A DNA stretch of 6,071 nt from Clostridiales bacterium (GCA_003539375.1 DPPH01000088.1:3468-9538), one strand, 5' to 3'. Shown: positions 1 to 5,974, numbered from the stretch's first letter. Translations and numbers: made by a program. The notes: generated by a model from the sequence alone, not told the origin.

Positions 1-555
1 GGAGTTGGTTACGGATGTGCAAGGATTTCAGTATTAAAAGATGAAGATAAATATGTAAAATTAGCAAAAAAAAGTATAGAGTATTTCGTAGAAAAAGGCG
101 AGAAATTGGAACTGCCTGAAAATTTAGAAGAAAATGATTTTTACAATAAAAAAGCAGGTGCCTTTGTTTCTTTAAAAAAAGGTGGAGATTTGAGAGGATG
201 TATAGGTACGATTTTTCCAGTAAAAGATTCATTGGGAAAAGAAATCATCGAAAATGCTGTGAGTGCTGCATTTAGAGATCCTAGATTTTATCCGGTGAAA
301 AAAGATGAACTAGAAGAAATTGAGTATAGTGTAGATGTTTTAGAAAAACCTGTAAAAGTAAAAGACATAAATGAGCTTGACCCTAAAGTGTATGGGGTAA
401 TAGTTACAAAAGGTTCTAGAAAAGGAGTCTTGCTTCCTAATCTAGAGGGAGTCGATACTGTTGACAAACAATTAGATATTGTGCTAAGAAAAGCAGGTAT
501 TAATAAAGAAGAAAACTATACCTTAGAAAAGTTTAAAGTTATAAGACATAAATAA
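1..555 (+). CDS. amrA: AmmeMemoRadiSam system protein A (AMMECR1 domain), 5'-partial, probably fused to an upstream MEMO/LigB-like domain
   Basis: The reading frame is open from base 1, so the gene starts before the window; 184 residues are visible. The first residues (GVGYGCARISV) resemble the last strand of MEMO/class III extradiol dioxygenase-like proteins (AmmeMemoRadiSam B). They are followed by a helix (about residues 16-33) that opens the AMMECR1 domain, so I infer a MEMO-AMMECR1 fusion, an arrangement known in clostridia. The hallmark LRGCIG hexapeptide is at residues 64-69 (bases 190-207), with AAFRDPRFYPV downstream and a VLLPNLEGV segment near the C-terminus. The biochemical role of the family in bacteria is not settled; it occurs with a radical SAM partner, as here (amrS starts 22 bp later, likely the same transcript). 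The cytosol is the expected location because no signal peptide or membrane segment is visible. AMMECR1 assignment is firm; the fusion is inference from a short fragment. Confidence 0.9.
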   Translation, partial: GVGYGCARISVLKDEDKYVKLAKKSIEYFVEKGEKLELPENLEENDFYNKKAGAFVSLKKGGDLRGCIGTIFPVKDSLGKEIIENAVSAAFRDPRFYPVKKDELEEIEYSVDVLEKPVKVKDINELDPKVYGVIVTKGSRKGVLLPNLEGVDTVDKQLDIVLRKAGINKEENYTLEKFKVIRHK

Positions 556-577
556 TTGATATAGAAGGAAGATTATT

Positions 578-1432
578 ATGAAAGAATGTTTATATTATGA
601 AAAGTTGGATGGAGTTGCTAAATGTACCTTGTGTCCCCATTACTGTTTAATAAAGGAAGGGAAACTAGGTATTTGTAAACAGAGAAAAAACATAGAAGGT
701 AAACTTATTTCATTAAATTACGGTAAAATCACATCCTTAGGGATAGATCCAATAGAGAAAAAGCCCCTATATAACTTTATGAAGGGAACAGAAACATTTT
801 CTCTAGGTAGCAGCGGGTGTAATTTTTCATGCAAATTTTGTCAAAACTACAGGATTGCAAAGGAAGAATCTCTATTTGAAAGAATTAATCCAGAAGAAGC
901 AGTAAATAAAGCATTGGAATACAATCTACCTTCGATTTCTTTTACATATAATGAGCCTACAGTTTGGTATGAATATGTTTTAGAAACTGCAAAACTAGCA
1001 AAGAAAAGCAACTTAAAAACCATATGTGTAACAAATGGTTATATAAATAAAGAACCCTTAGGTGAATTATTAGATTATATTGATGCTTTCAACGTAGATT
1101 TAAAAGCTTTCAATTCTAATTTCTACAAAAATTTATGTGGAGGAACCCTTCAACCGGTACTTGATTCTATTACAATGATACACAGAAGAGCTCATGTGGA
1201 GATTACAACCTTGGTTATAGGAGGAAAGGAAGGAAACGTAGATGATGTAGAAGATATCATTAAATGGATTAGTGAACTTGATAGGAAAATACCACTACAT
1301 TTATCAAGGTATTTTCCTGCCTATATGATGAGAGAACCACCTACAGATGTAGAAATACTTGTGAAATTGAAAGAATTTGGGAAAAAATATCTAGACAATA
1401 TTTATATTGGAAATGTTCCTGGGATAAAATAA
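578..1432 (+). CDS. amrS: AmmeMemoRadiSam system radical SAM enzyme, lacking the usual C-terminal tail
   Basis: This 284-residue protein belongs to the PflA-like radical SAM group (COG1180 type). The CX3CX2C motif that holds the SAM-cleaving [4Fe-4S] cluster is at Cys81, Cys85 and Cys88 (GCNFSCKFCQNY). The N-terminus carries the extra cysteines typical of AmrS: Cys16, Cys19, Cys23 and Cys33 (CTLCPHYC...GIC), then DPIEKKPLYNF at 57-67. Other family signatures are TYNEP (123-127), TNGY (152-155), NVDLKAF (172-178) and a final YIGNV (276-280). Members as I know them run to about 330 residues and continue after GNV into a segment with a CPxCG-like motif; here the protein stops four residues after GNV. 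An AGAAGGAAG ribosome binding site (563-571) precedes the ATG. It acts with the MEMO/AMMECR1 protein upstream; the substrate is unknown. Family call firm; functional effect of the short C-terminus unknown. Confidence 0.93.
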   Translation: MKECLYYEKLDGVAKCTLCPHYCLIKEGKLGICKQRKNIEGKLISLNYGKITSLGIDPIEKKPLYNFMKGTETFSLGSSGCNFSCKFCQNYRIAKEESLFERINPEEAVNKALEYNLPSISFTYNEPTVWYEYVLETAKLAKKSNLKTICVTNGYINKEPLGELLDYIDAFNVDLKAFNSNFYKNLCGGTLQPVLDSITMIHRRAHVEITTLVIGGKEGNVDDVEDIIKWISELDRKIPLHLSRYFPAYMMREPPTDVEILVKLKEFGKKYLDNIYIGNVPGIK

Positions 1433-1458
1433 AAGGCTAGAAATCACTAGCCTTTTTT
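1431..1458. terminator. Bidirectional rho-independent terminator between amrS and the cysteine-rich gene
   Basis: A perfect 10-bp inverted repeat pairs AAAAGGCTAG (1431-1440) with CTAGCCTTTT (1447-1456) around a 6-base loop, and six T residues (1453-1458) form the rightward U-tract. Read leftward, the same stem is followed by TTTTATTTTAT, so it can also end the convergent gene. The stop codons of both neighbours touch it: amrS ends at 1432 and the minus-strand TAG is at 1437-1439, inside the stem. Confidence 0.9.
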
Positions 1459-1706
1459 ACAACTTCTTCCATTTTCTCCATTATATAGTCGTATCCACCT
1501 TTGCTGTGAGGGATAATACAGTTTGAACAGTCTTTTATTCCATTATTGAGAATATAGTTGCCACCGCACTTATCTCCAAGCATATACAGTGGGCAAAAAC
1601 AAAATAGACAGTTGAAATTTTCTTCCTTTACTTTTTTGTGACATGGAAAATATTCGCATTTTTTATTTTGGACAAATTTAAAATTTTCTGTTTTTGGGGA
1701 TTCCAT
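1437..1706 (-). CDS. Cysteine-rich small domain protein, 89 aa
   Basis: This small cytosolic protein has eight cysteines (17, 22, 33, 36, 38, 47, 60 and 63) in the arrangement CEYFPCH, NCLFCFCPLY, CGG and KDCSNCIIPH, followed by a YDYI segment. That pattern matches the 'cysteine-rich small domain' family (PF04071 as I recall it), whose members are about this length and often lie near cobalamin-related or metal-related genes. Metal or iron-sulfur cluster binding is likely from the cysteine spacing but is not shown here, and no biochemical function is established that I can name. The start is well placed: AAAGGAG (minus strand, 1714-1720) sits 7 bases before the ATG. The gene has its own promoter and is convergent with amrS, so it is not in that operon. 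No cobalamin gene is visible in the window. Confidence 0.88.
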   Translation of the reverse strand: MESPKTENFKFVQNKKCEYFPCHKKVKEENFNCLFCFCPLYMLGDKCGGNYILNNGIKDCSNCIIPHSKGGYDYIMEKMEEVVKKASDF

Positions 1707-1735
1707 TTCATTACTCCTTTATTTTATTATTATAT

Positions 1736-1771
1736 AATTGTATAGTACTTCTTTTTTATTTTCAATTGTAT
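1736..1771. repeat. Pair of AATTGTAT direct repeats in the divergent promoter region
   Basis: AATTGTAT occurs at 1736-1743 and again at 1764-1771, 28 bp apart start to start. The first copy covers the -10 element of the leftward promoter; the second touches the -35 elements of both promoters. They could be operator half-sites, but in DNA this AT-rich an 8-base repeat can arise by chance. Confidence 0.25.
1737..1765 (-). promoter_or_regulatory. Predicted sigma-A promoter of the cysteine-rich gene
   Basis: On the minus strand, TTGAAA (1760-1765) and TACAAT (1737-1742) are separated by exactly 17 bases. Both are close to the sigma-A consensus. Transcription would begin near 1730, giving a leader of about 24 bases before the ATG at 1706. 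The region is AT-rich, so chance matches are possible, but spacing and position fit well. Confidence 0.6.
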
Positions 1772-1799
1772 TTTACTAAGGTGTTTTATATGCTATAAT
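1771..1799 (+). promoter_or_regulatory. Predicted sigma-A promoter (extended -10) of the PTS-ptb operon
   Basis: A perfect TATAAT (1794-1799) is preceded by TGC (1791-1793), an extended -10 that can compensate for a weak -35. The -35 candidate is TTTTAC (1771-1776) at 17-bp spacing. Transcription would start near 1806, leaving a leader of about 23 bases that contains the AGGAGGG ribosome binding site (1818-1824). No TGGCA-N-TTGC sigma-54 element is visible, unlike LevR-type mannose PTS operons. Confidence 0.65.
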
Positions 1800-1828
1800 A
1801 AAAAAGAATATGAATTTAGGAGGGCAAC

Positions 1829-2203
1829 ATGGAGAAAGTTATTGTTATTACTCACGGTAGTTACGGTAAGGAAATTTTAAAGAGTGTAGAAATGATAGCA
1901 GGAAAACAGGATAATGCCTACTCTTTTTCTATTGAAGAAGATACAAGCATTGAAGAAGTAAAAAAACAAGTAGAAGATTTAATAGACGACGAAGCTTACA
2001 TATATATTTTTGTTGATATTTATGGGGGATCGCCTTTTAATATAGCTATCAACTTTTTATCAAGAAAAAAGGTTCATATTATATCAGGATTTAATATGCC
2101 TATGATTTTAGAGTTTTTTGTAAATAGAAATAGAAATGTAAATACAATGATAGAAGATAGCAGAAAAAGTATAATGCATGTAAATGAAGAGATGAAAGGA
2201 TAA
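1829..2203 (+). CDS. Mannose-family PTS enzyme IIA component
   Basis: This 124-residue cytosolic phosphocarrier takes phosphate from HPr and passes it to EIIB. The N-terminal strand ends in ITHGSYG, with the phosphorylated histidine at His9 (the position of His10 in E. coli ManX). The second family signature, FVDIYGGSPFNIA (about 61-73), includes Asp63, equivalent to the conserved active-site aspartate. A GFNMPMILEF segment (about 87-96) is also typical of the EIIA-man fold. It is a stand-alone domain, not fused to EIIB as in E. coli ManX, and is near the lower end of the family's size. A strong AGGAGGG ribosome binding site lies 4 bases upstream. It is the first gene of the operon; EIIB starts 11 bases after its stop. 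No HPr, enzyme I or regulator domain is attached. The sugar cannot be inferred from EIIA. Confidence 0.93.
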   Translation: MEKVIVITHGSYGKEILKSVEMIAGKQDNAYSFSIEEDTSIEEVKKQVEDLIDDEAYIYIFVDIYGGSPFNIAINFLSRKKVHIISGFNMPMILEFFVNRNRNVNTMIEDSRKSIMHVNEEMKG

Positions 2204-2214
2204 AGCTACAAAAT

Positions 2215-2685
2215 ATGAAGAACATAATACTAGCTAGAGTAGATGATAGATTAATACACGGGCAGATAACCATAGGTTGGTTAAATAAAATAAACGTTGA
2301 TACGATTGTTATAGTAGATGAAGAATTAAGTAAAAATAATTTTTTATCTAATATGACAAAAAAAGCAGCTCCGGACAAATACAAGGTAGAAATATTTAAC
2401 GAGGAAAGTTTTATAAATTATTATAGGAATGAAAAAGATGAGAAATTATTAGTATTAACTAAAAGACCTCAAACCTATGAAAAAATCCAAAATATAAGCA
2501 GTATTTTTGAAGAAATAAATATTGGAAATATAGGATCTAAGGATGAAAGTATAAAAATATATAAAAATATATATTTGAATCCAGAAGAAAAAGAAGCAAT
2601 TAAAAATTTGTTAAAAAAAGGATGCATAGTTTATGCACAATTACTTCCGGAAGATAGTAAAATAAATTTTGAAAAATTAATCTAA
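2215..2685 (+). CDS. Mannose-family PTS enzyme IIB component
   Basis: This 156-residue cytosolic protein receives phosphate from EIIA and transfers it to the sugar as it crosses the membrane domain. The family signature RVDDRLIHGQI is at residues 8-18, with the phosphorylated histidine at His15. INIGNIG (101-107) matches the usual N-(V/I)-G-G-(M/I) segment except for Asn in place of the second Gly. The C-terminal part has LNPEE (121-125) and the GCIVYAQLLPED segment (136-147) expected of the domain; length is normal. The ATG is fixed by the family N-terminus, and no other start codon lies in frame nearby. The usual ribosome binding site is missing: the nearest AAGGA (2196-2200) is 14 bases away, inside the end of the EIIA gene, so translation may be coupled to EIIA. 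The EIIC-EIID gene follows after 12 bases. Confidence 0.93.
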   Translation: MKNIILARVDDRLIHGQITIGWLNKINVDTIVIVDEELSKNNFLSNMTKKAAPDKYKVEIFNEESFINYYRNEKDEKLLVLTKRPQTYEKIQNISSIFEEINIGNIGSKDESIKIYKNIYLNPEEKEAIKNLLKKGCIVYAQLLPEDSKINFEKLI

Positions 2686-2697
2686 AGGACTGGTCAA

Positions 2698-4197
2698 ATG
2701 ACTTTATTAAAATTTTTATTATTAGGAATTATATATTATATAGGGAACAGTACTTCTTTTACACTAGGTATTGGATATTTTACTTTATATAGACCTGTCT
2801 TTTCCGGACTGCTTACAGGGATAATATTAGGAGATCCTGTAACCGGATTTTTATCTGGAGCAATTATCAATATCTTTTTTATTGGTTTCAAATCGACGGG
2901 AGGCTCTTTAAAAGGTGGAGACCCCTGTTTAGCAGGAATAGTTGGAGCAATGATAGCTGTGAATTTTAATATTCAAGGGGTAGGAGCTTTAGCTGTAGCT
3001 TATCCAGTAAGTGGGGTAGGTATATTATTTTGGAAATACAGGCTAAATTTAAATAGCTATTATGTTAAAGAAGGTATAAGAGGTTTAAAGAAGGGCGATT
3101 TAAACAGCATAAATCAGTATGATATATACTACCCTCAAATGTCTCTACTTATCTTTAATACCGTACTAGGCAGTTTATTAACATTTGCAATTTACAAATT
3201 AATGGGGGTTTTAGTAAATTTAGATATAGATTTTATTAAGTATTTAAATTTTACAGGAATAATTTTAATAGTCCTATCTGGAGCTATTTTATCTATAAAT
3301 CACAAATGGAAATATACAATATATTTCTTTACTTTTTTTTATGTAGTTGGGATATTTTTCAAATTTGACCCCTATTTGATACCTATAATAATTGCACTAT
3401 TGTCGGTACAGAAAAACAGAAGAATCAAGGAAAGCAAAAACAAATTTAAAGAAATAAAAAAGCAGGATCTTTATAAATCTTGGTTTATTTGGATGAATTT
3501 TACTCATTCATGCTATAGTTATGAAAAACTTCAGGGATTTGCCTTTGCACATTCCATGGTTCCTATATTTAAAAGATTACACAAAAAAAACAAAGAAAAA
3601 TTATTTGATTCGATTTTAAGACATACGGAATATTTTAATACTGAACCTAATATAGGTACACCAATCCACGGATATATAATACGCCTGGAAGAAGAAGGTA
3701 AGTCTCCAAGACAGATAAAAGAAGTCAAAGAAGGTTTAATGGGTATCATGGCTGGGATGGGGGACTCTGTAACACAGACAGTTTTAGCACCGTTAACTAC
3801 CATGGCAGTTATTTACGGAGCACTAACAGGAGAGTATTTGCTATCTGTAGGAGGAACACTCATAATGGCTGCATCTGTTGTATATCTTTCCCTAAAGGGA
3901 TATTTAGACGGTTATTATTATGGAGAAGCGGCATTAGAAGAAAGAATCAAATTTTCAAAAAATAGTAGAATAGTAAAACTATTCCCAGTGGTTTTCATTA
4001 CTTCAATTAGTATTATAATCTCTAAGGCGATGCTTATTTCAATTAGCCGTATTTCAGTAGATAATATAAGGTGGGCAGCCCTATCCTTATTAATATTTTA
4101 TTATATCTTTTATTTTCTTTTAAATAAGAAAATAAAAGAAGAATTGTTGCTTATATCAGTTTATTTACTAGGACTAGTACTTTTTATATTTGCATAG
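2698..4197 (+). CDS. Fused mannose-family PTS enzyme IIC-IID membrane protein
   Basis: This 499-residue membrane protein joins two subunits that are normally encoded separately. Residues 1 to about 236 form EIIC: several hydrophobic segments (about 2-15, 33-64, 77-112, 147-172, 182-200, 206-234), with LYRPVFSGLLTGIILGD and the glycine-rich GGSLKGGDPCLAG segment (68-80) typical of the family. A charged linker of about 20 residues (237-256) leads into EIID: NFTHSCYSYEKLQGF (267-281), RHTEYFNTEPNIGTPIHG (308-325) and GLMGIMAGMGDS (346-357) are its hallmarks, followed by hydrophobic segments to the C-terminus. The frame is unbroken across the junction. An AAAGGA site (2684-2689) overlapping the EIIB stop lies 8 bases before the ATG. 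With EIIA and EIIB it completes the permease; sugar specificity (mannose, fructose, sorbose, amino sugars or other) cannot be read from the sequence. Confidence 0.92.
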   Translation: MTLLKFLLLGIIYYIGNSTSFTLGIGYFTLYRPVFSGLLTGIILGDPVTGFLSGAIINIFFIGFKSTGGSLKGGDPCLAGIVGAMIAVNFNIQGVGALAVAYPVSGVGILFWKYRLNLNSYYVKEGIRGLKKGDLNSINQYDIYYPQMSLLIFNTVLGSLLTFAIYKLMGVLVNLDIDFIKYLNFTGIILIVLSGAILSINHKWKYTIYFFTFFYVVGIFFKFDPYLIPIIIALLSVQKNRRIKESKNKFKEIKKQDLYKSWFIWMNFTHSCYSYEKLQGFAFAHSMVPIFKRLHKKNKEKLFDSILRHTEYFNTEPNIGTPIHGYIIRLEEEGKSPRQIKEVKEGLMGIMAGMGDSVTQTVLAPLTTMAVIYGALTGEYLLSVGGTLIMAASVVYLSLKGYLDGYYYGEAALEERIKFSKNSRIVKLFPVVFITSISIIISKAMLISISRISVDNIRWAALSLLIFYYIFYFLLNKKIKEELLLISVYLLGLVLFIFA

Positions 4198-4220
4198 GAT
4201 AAGAAAAATAGGAGGAATTT

Positions 4221-5117
4221 ATGAAAAAATTAGAAGATTTAAAAAATGTAATTAATAAAAATCAGAAATCAAAATTAATTGTTGTAGCTGCTGAAGAAGA
4301 AAATGTATTGGAAGCAGTATATGAAGCCTTCAAAGATGATCTTATAGAACCAATCTTAGTTGGTAATAAAGAATTGATAGATGAATATATAAGAAAAAAT
4401 AATTTCAAATTTGAAGGAGTAGACATAATCCCGGCAAATAGTTTTGAGGAAGCAGCAGAAATCTCAGTTAAAATGATAAACGAAGGCAGAGGCGATTTTC
4501 TAATAAAAGGATTGGTAGACACATCCATACTGTTAAAAGCCGTGTTAAACAAAGAATGGGGCCTTAGAACAGGCAAGCAGCTTAGCCACGTTATGCTTTA
4601 TGAAATACCTACTTATCATAAATTAATTATGCTAACTGATGGTGGTATGGTAACATATCCGGATGTAGATACAAAAATTGCACTTATTAAAAATGCCTAT
4701 GAAGGAGCTAAAAAATTAGGATATAAAGAATTTAAAGTTGCATGTTTAGCAGCAAAAGAAAAATTAAATCCAAAAATGCAGGCAACTGTAGATGGTGCAG
4801 AAATAAAAGCAAGACAGGAAAAAGGTGAATTTGAGTCAGGAATTATAGTAGAAGGACCAATTGCTTTAGACTTAGCAGTATCAAAAGAAGCAGCAAAGAT
4901 AAAAAAATTCAATAGTCCCGTTGCTGGAGATGCAGACCTGCTACTAGTTCATAACATAGAGATGGGTAATGGAATAGGTAAATCAATAACTTATTTTGGT
5001 AAGGGAATAGGAGCCGGTGTAGTTATGGGAGCTAAAGTACCTATTGTGCTTGTATCCAGATCTGATGACTTTGATGCAAAATACTATTCTATATTGTTTG
5101 GAAGTGCTATTTCATAA
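4221..5117 (+). CDS. ptb: Phosphate acyltransferase of the phosphate butyryltransferase family
   Basis: This 298-residue cytosolic enzyme belongs to the Pta/Ptb family, which exchanges CoA and phosphate on an acyl group (for Ptb, butyryl-CoA + phosphate to butyryl phosphate + CoA). Length is normal. Family segments are LIKGLVDTSILLKAVL (94-109) with LSHV (121-124), the KVACLAAKEKLNPKM region (172-186), VEGPIALDLAVS (210-221), EMGNGIGKS (247-255) and VLVSRSDDFDAK (276-287). The LLVHNIEMGN stretch has His where I expect Pro in relatives (usually P-D/N-x-E-A-G-N). Its acyl preference (acetyl, butyryl, branched chain) is not readable. An AGGAGG site (4210-4215) supports the start. It begins 23 bp after the EIIC-EIID stop with no terminator between, so it is probably the last gene of the PTS operon. 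The usual partner, butyrate kinase, is not beside it; the next gene is convergent. Confidence 0.9.
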   Translation: MKKLEDLKNVINKNQKSKLIVVAAEEENVLEAVYEAFKDDLIEPILVGNKELIDEYIRKNNFKFEGVDIIPANSFEEAAEISVKMINEGRGDFLIKGLVDTSILLKAVLNKEWGLRTGKQLSHVMLYEIPTYHKLIMLTDGGMVTYPDVDTKIALIKNAYEGAKKLGYKEFKVACLAAKEKLNPKMQATVDGAEIKARQEKGEFESGIIVEGPIALDLAVSKEAAKIKKFNSPVAGDADLLLVHNIEMGNGIGKSITYFGKGIGAGVVMGAKVPIVLVSRSDDFDAKYYSILFGSAIS

Positions 5118-5156
5118 AAAAAAGCCAGGATGTTAAATCCTGGTTTTAATTTTTAT
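5116..5156. terminator. Bidirectional rho-independent terminator between ptb and mscS
   Basis: CCAGGA (5125-5130) pairs with TCCTGG (5138-5143) around a 7-base loop. The stem extends by a G-T pair and A-T pairs to 5121 and 5147. Rightward it is followed by TTTTAATTTTTATT; leftward by eight uninterrupted T residues (complement of 5116-5123). It therefore looks strong for mscS and adequate for the PTS-ptb operon. The ptb stop (5115-5117) and the mscS stop (5153-5155) flank it. Confidence 0.9.
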
Positions 5157-5944
5157 TCTTCATTTCTTTTGGTTATCGTTACATGGGGATAAGGAAACTC
5201 AATATTTTCTTTATCAAAGTTTTCTTTTATAGTCTCTGTCAGGTCAAAATATACTGACCAGTAATTTGGTGTATCAGTCCATACTCTAACCTTAAAGTTG
5301 ATTGAAGAGTCTGCGAGAGTGCCGAGTCTTATAAATGGAGCAGGATCCTTATGTACTAATTCATGATTATTACATATTCTCTCTAAAGATTCTTTTACCT
5401 GTTTAATATCTGAATCATAGTCTACACCAATTTCTAAATCAACTCGTCTTTTATCGTAATGAGAATAATTTGTAATAGATGATGAATATACTTCAGAGTT
5501 AGGTATGATTATTTTTTTGTTATCTACAGTAGCTAAAATAGTATTAAATATTTCTATTTCTTGCACCGTACCACTGTGACCTCCAGCCTCTACAAAATCA
5601 CCAATTTTAAAAGGTTTAAATAATAAGAGCATAACTCCTGAAGCAAAATTAGATAAACTACCTTGTAGTGCTAAACCTACAGCAAAAGCTAAAGCACTTA
5701 TTATACCTACTAATGTGGTGGTTTGGAATCCAAAGGTACCTGCTATTGATATAAGTAGAACAACTTTTAATAAAATACTTAAAAGTTTGGAAGAAAAAGA
5801 TATAATAGCTTGGTCAACACCTTTTTTCTCCATAGCCTTCTTAACTAAGTTTACTATAATCTTAATAGCCCACAATCCTACTATAAGTATAATTGCTGCA
5901 AAAACAACCTGTCTTAAATATAAACCAATTAAATTAATGTTCAT
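5153..5944 (-). CDS. mscS: Small-conductance mechanosensitive channel, MscS family
   Basis: This 263-residue inner-membrane channel opens under membrane tension and releases solutes during hypo-osmotic shock. Its layout matches E. coli MscS (286 aa): TM1 about 9-34, TM2 about 53-75, pore-lining TM3 about 77-109, then the cytosolic beta and alpha/beta vestibule domains. GLALQGSLSNFASGV (90-104) is nearly identical to the E. coli pore helix, followed by KPFKIGDFVE, IIIPNSEVYSSSITNYS, GVDYDSDIKQV, SSINFKVRVW and the C-terminal FPYPHV. By alignment, the E. coli gate residues Leu105 and Leu109 correspond to Phe87 and Leu91. The protein lacks the charged tail of E. coli MscS. AAGGAG (minus strand, 5952-5957) lies 7 bases before the ATG. 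The gene is monocistronic within the window, with its own promoter and terminator, and is convergent with the PTS-ptb operon, so a functional link is not implied. Confidence 0.95.
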   Translation of the reverse strand: MNINLIGLYLRQVVFAAIILIVGLWAIKIIVNLVKKAMEKKGVDQAIISFSSKLLSILLKVVLLISIAGTFGFQTTTLVGIISALAFAVGLALQGSLSNFASGVMLLLFKPFKIGDFVEAGGHSGTVQEIEIFNTILATVDNKKIIIPNSEVYSSSITNYSHYDKRRVDLEIGVDYDSDIKQVKESLERICNNHELVHKDPAPFIRLGTLADSSINFKVRVWTDTPNYWSVYFDLTETIKENFDKENIEFPYPHVTITKRNEE

Positions 5945-5974
5945 TAAATCACTCCTTATGTTAATATTTTATTT

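Noticed and set aside
106..108. TTG as the start of the AMMECR1 gene
   Set aside because: The same frame is open to base 1 and encodes the expected helix that opens the AMMECR1 domain, and no ribosome binding site precedes the TTG.
1433..1480. Frameshift restoring a longer AmrS
   Set aside because: The bases after the stop are the terminator and the antisense of the cysteine-rich gene; no frame there gives a CPxCG-like tail.
1740..1828. Sigma-54 promoter or catabolite-response element for the PTS operon
   Set aside because: No -24/-12 TGGCA/TTGC pattern and no cre-like palindrome with central CG was found; a sigma-A extended -10 promoter explains the region.
1707..1828. Riboswitch or structured leader upstream of the PTS operon
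   Set aside because: The predicted start near 1806 leaves only about 23 leader bases, too short for a riboswitch, and no terminator-like hairpin is present there.
2100..2384. Minus-strand open frame across the EIIA/EIIB junction
   Set aside because: It is antisense to two well-supported genes, rich in Leu/Phe/Ser as expected of an antisense frame, and matches no family I recognise.
3531..3803. Minus-strand open frame inside the EIID part
   Set aside because: It lies fully antisense to the conserved EIID motifs and has no recognisable domain.
4262..4912. Two minus-strand open frames inside ptb (4262-4576 and 4697-4912)
   Set aside because: Both are antisense to conserved Ptb segments; their composition is that of mirror frames of Lys/Glu/Ala-rich coding sequence.
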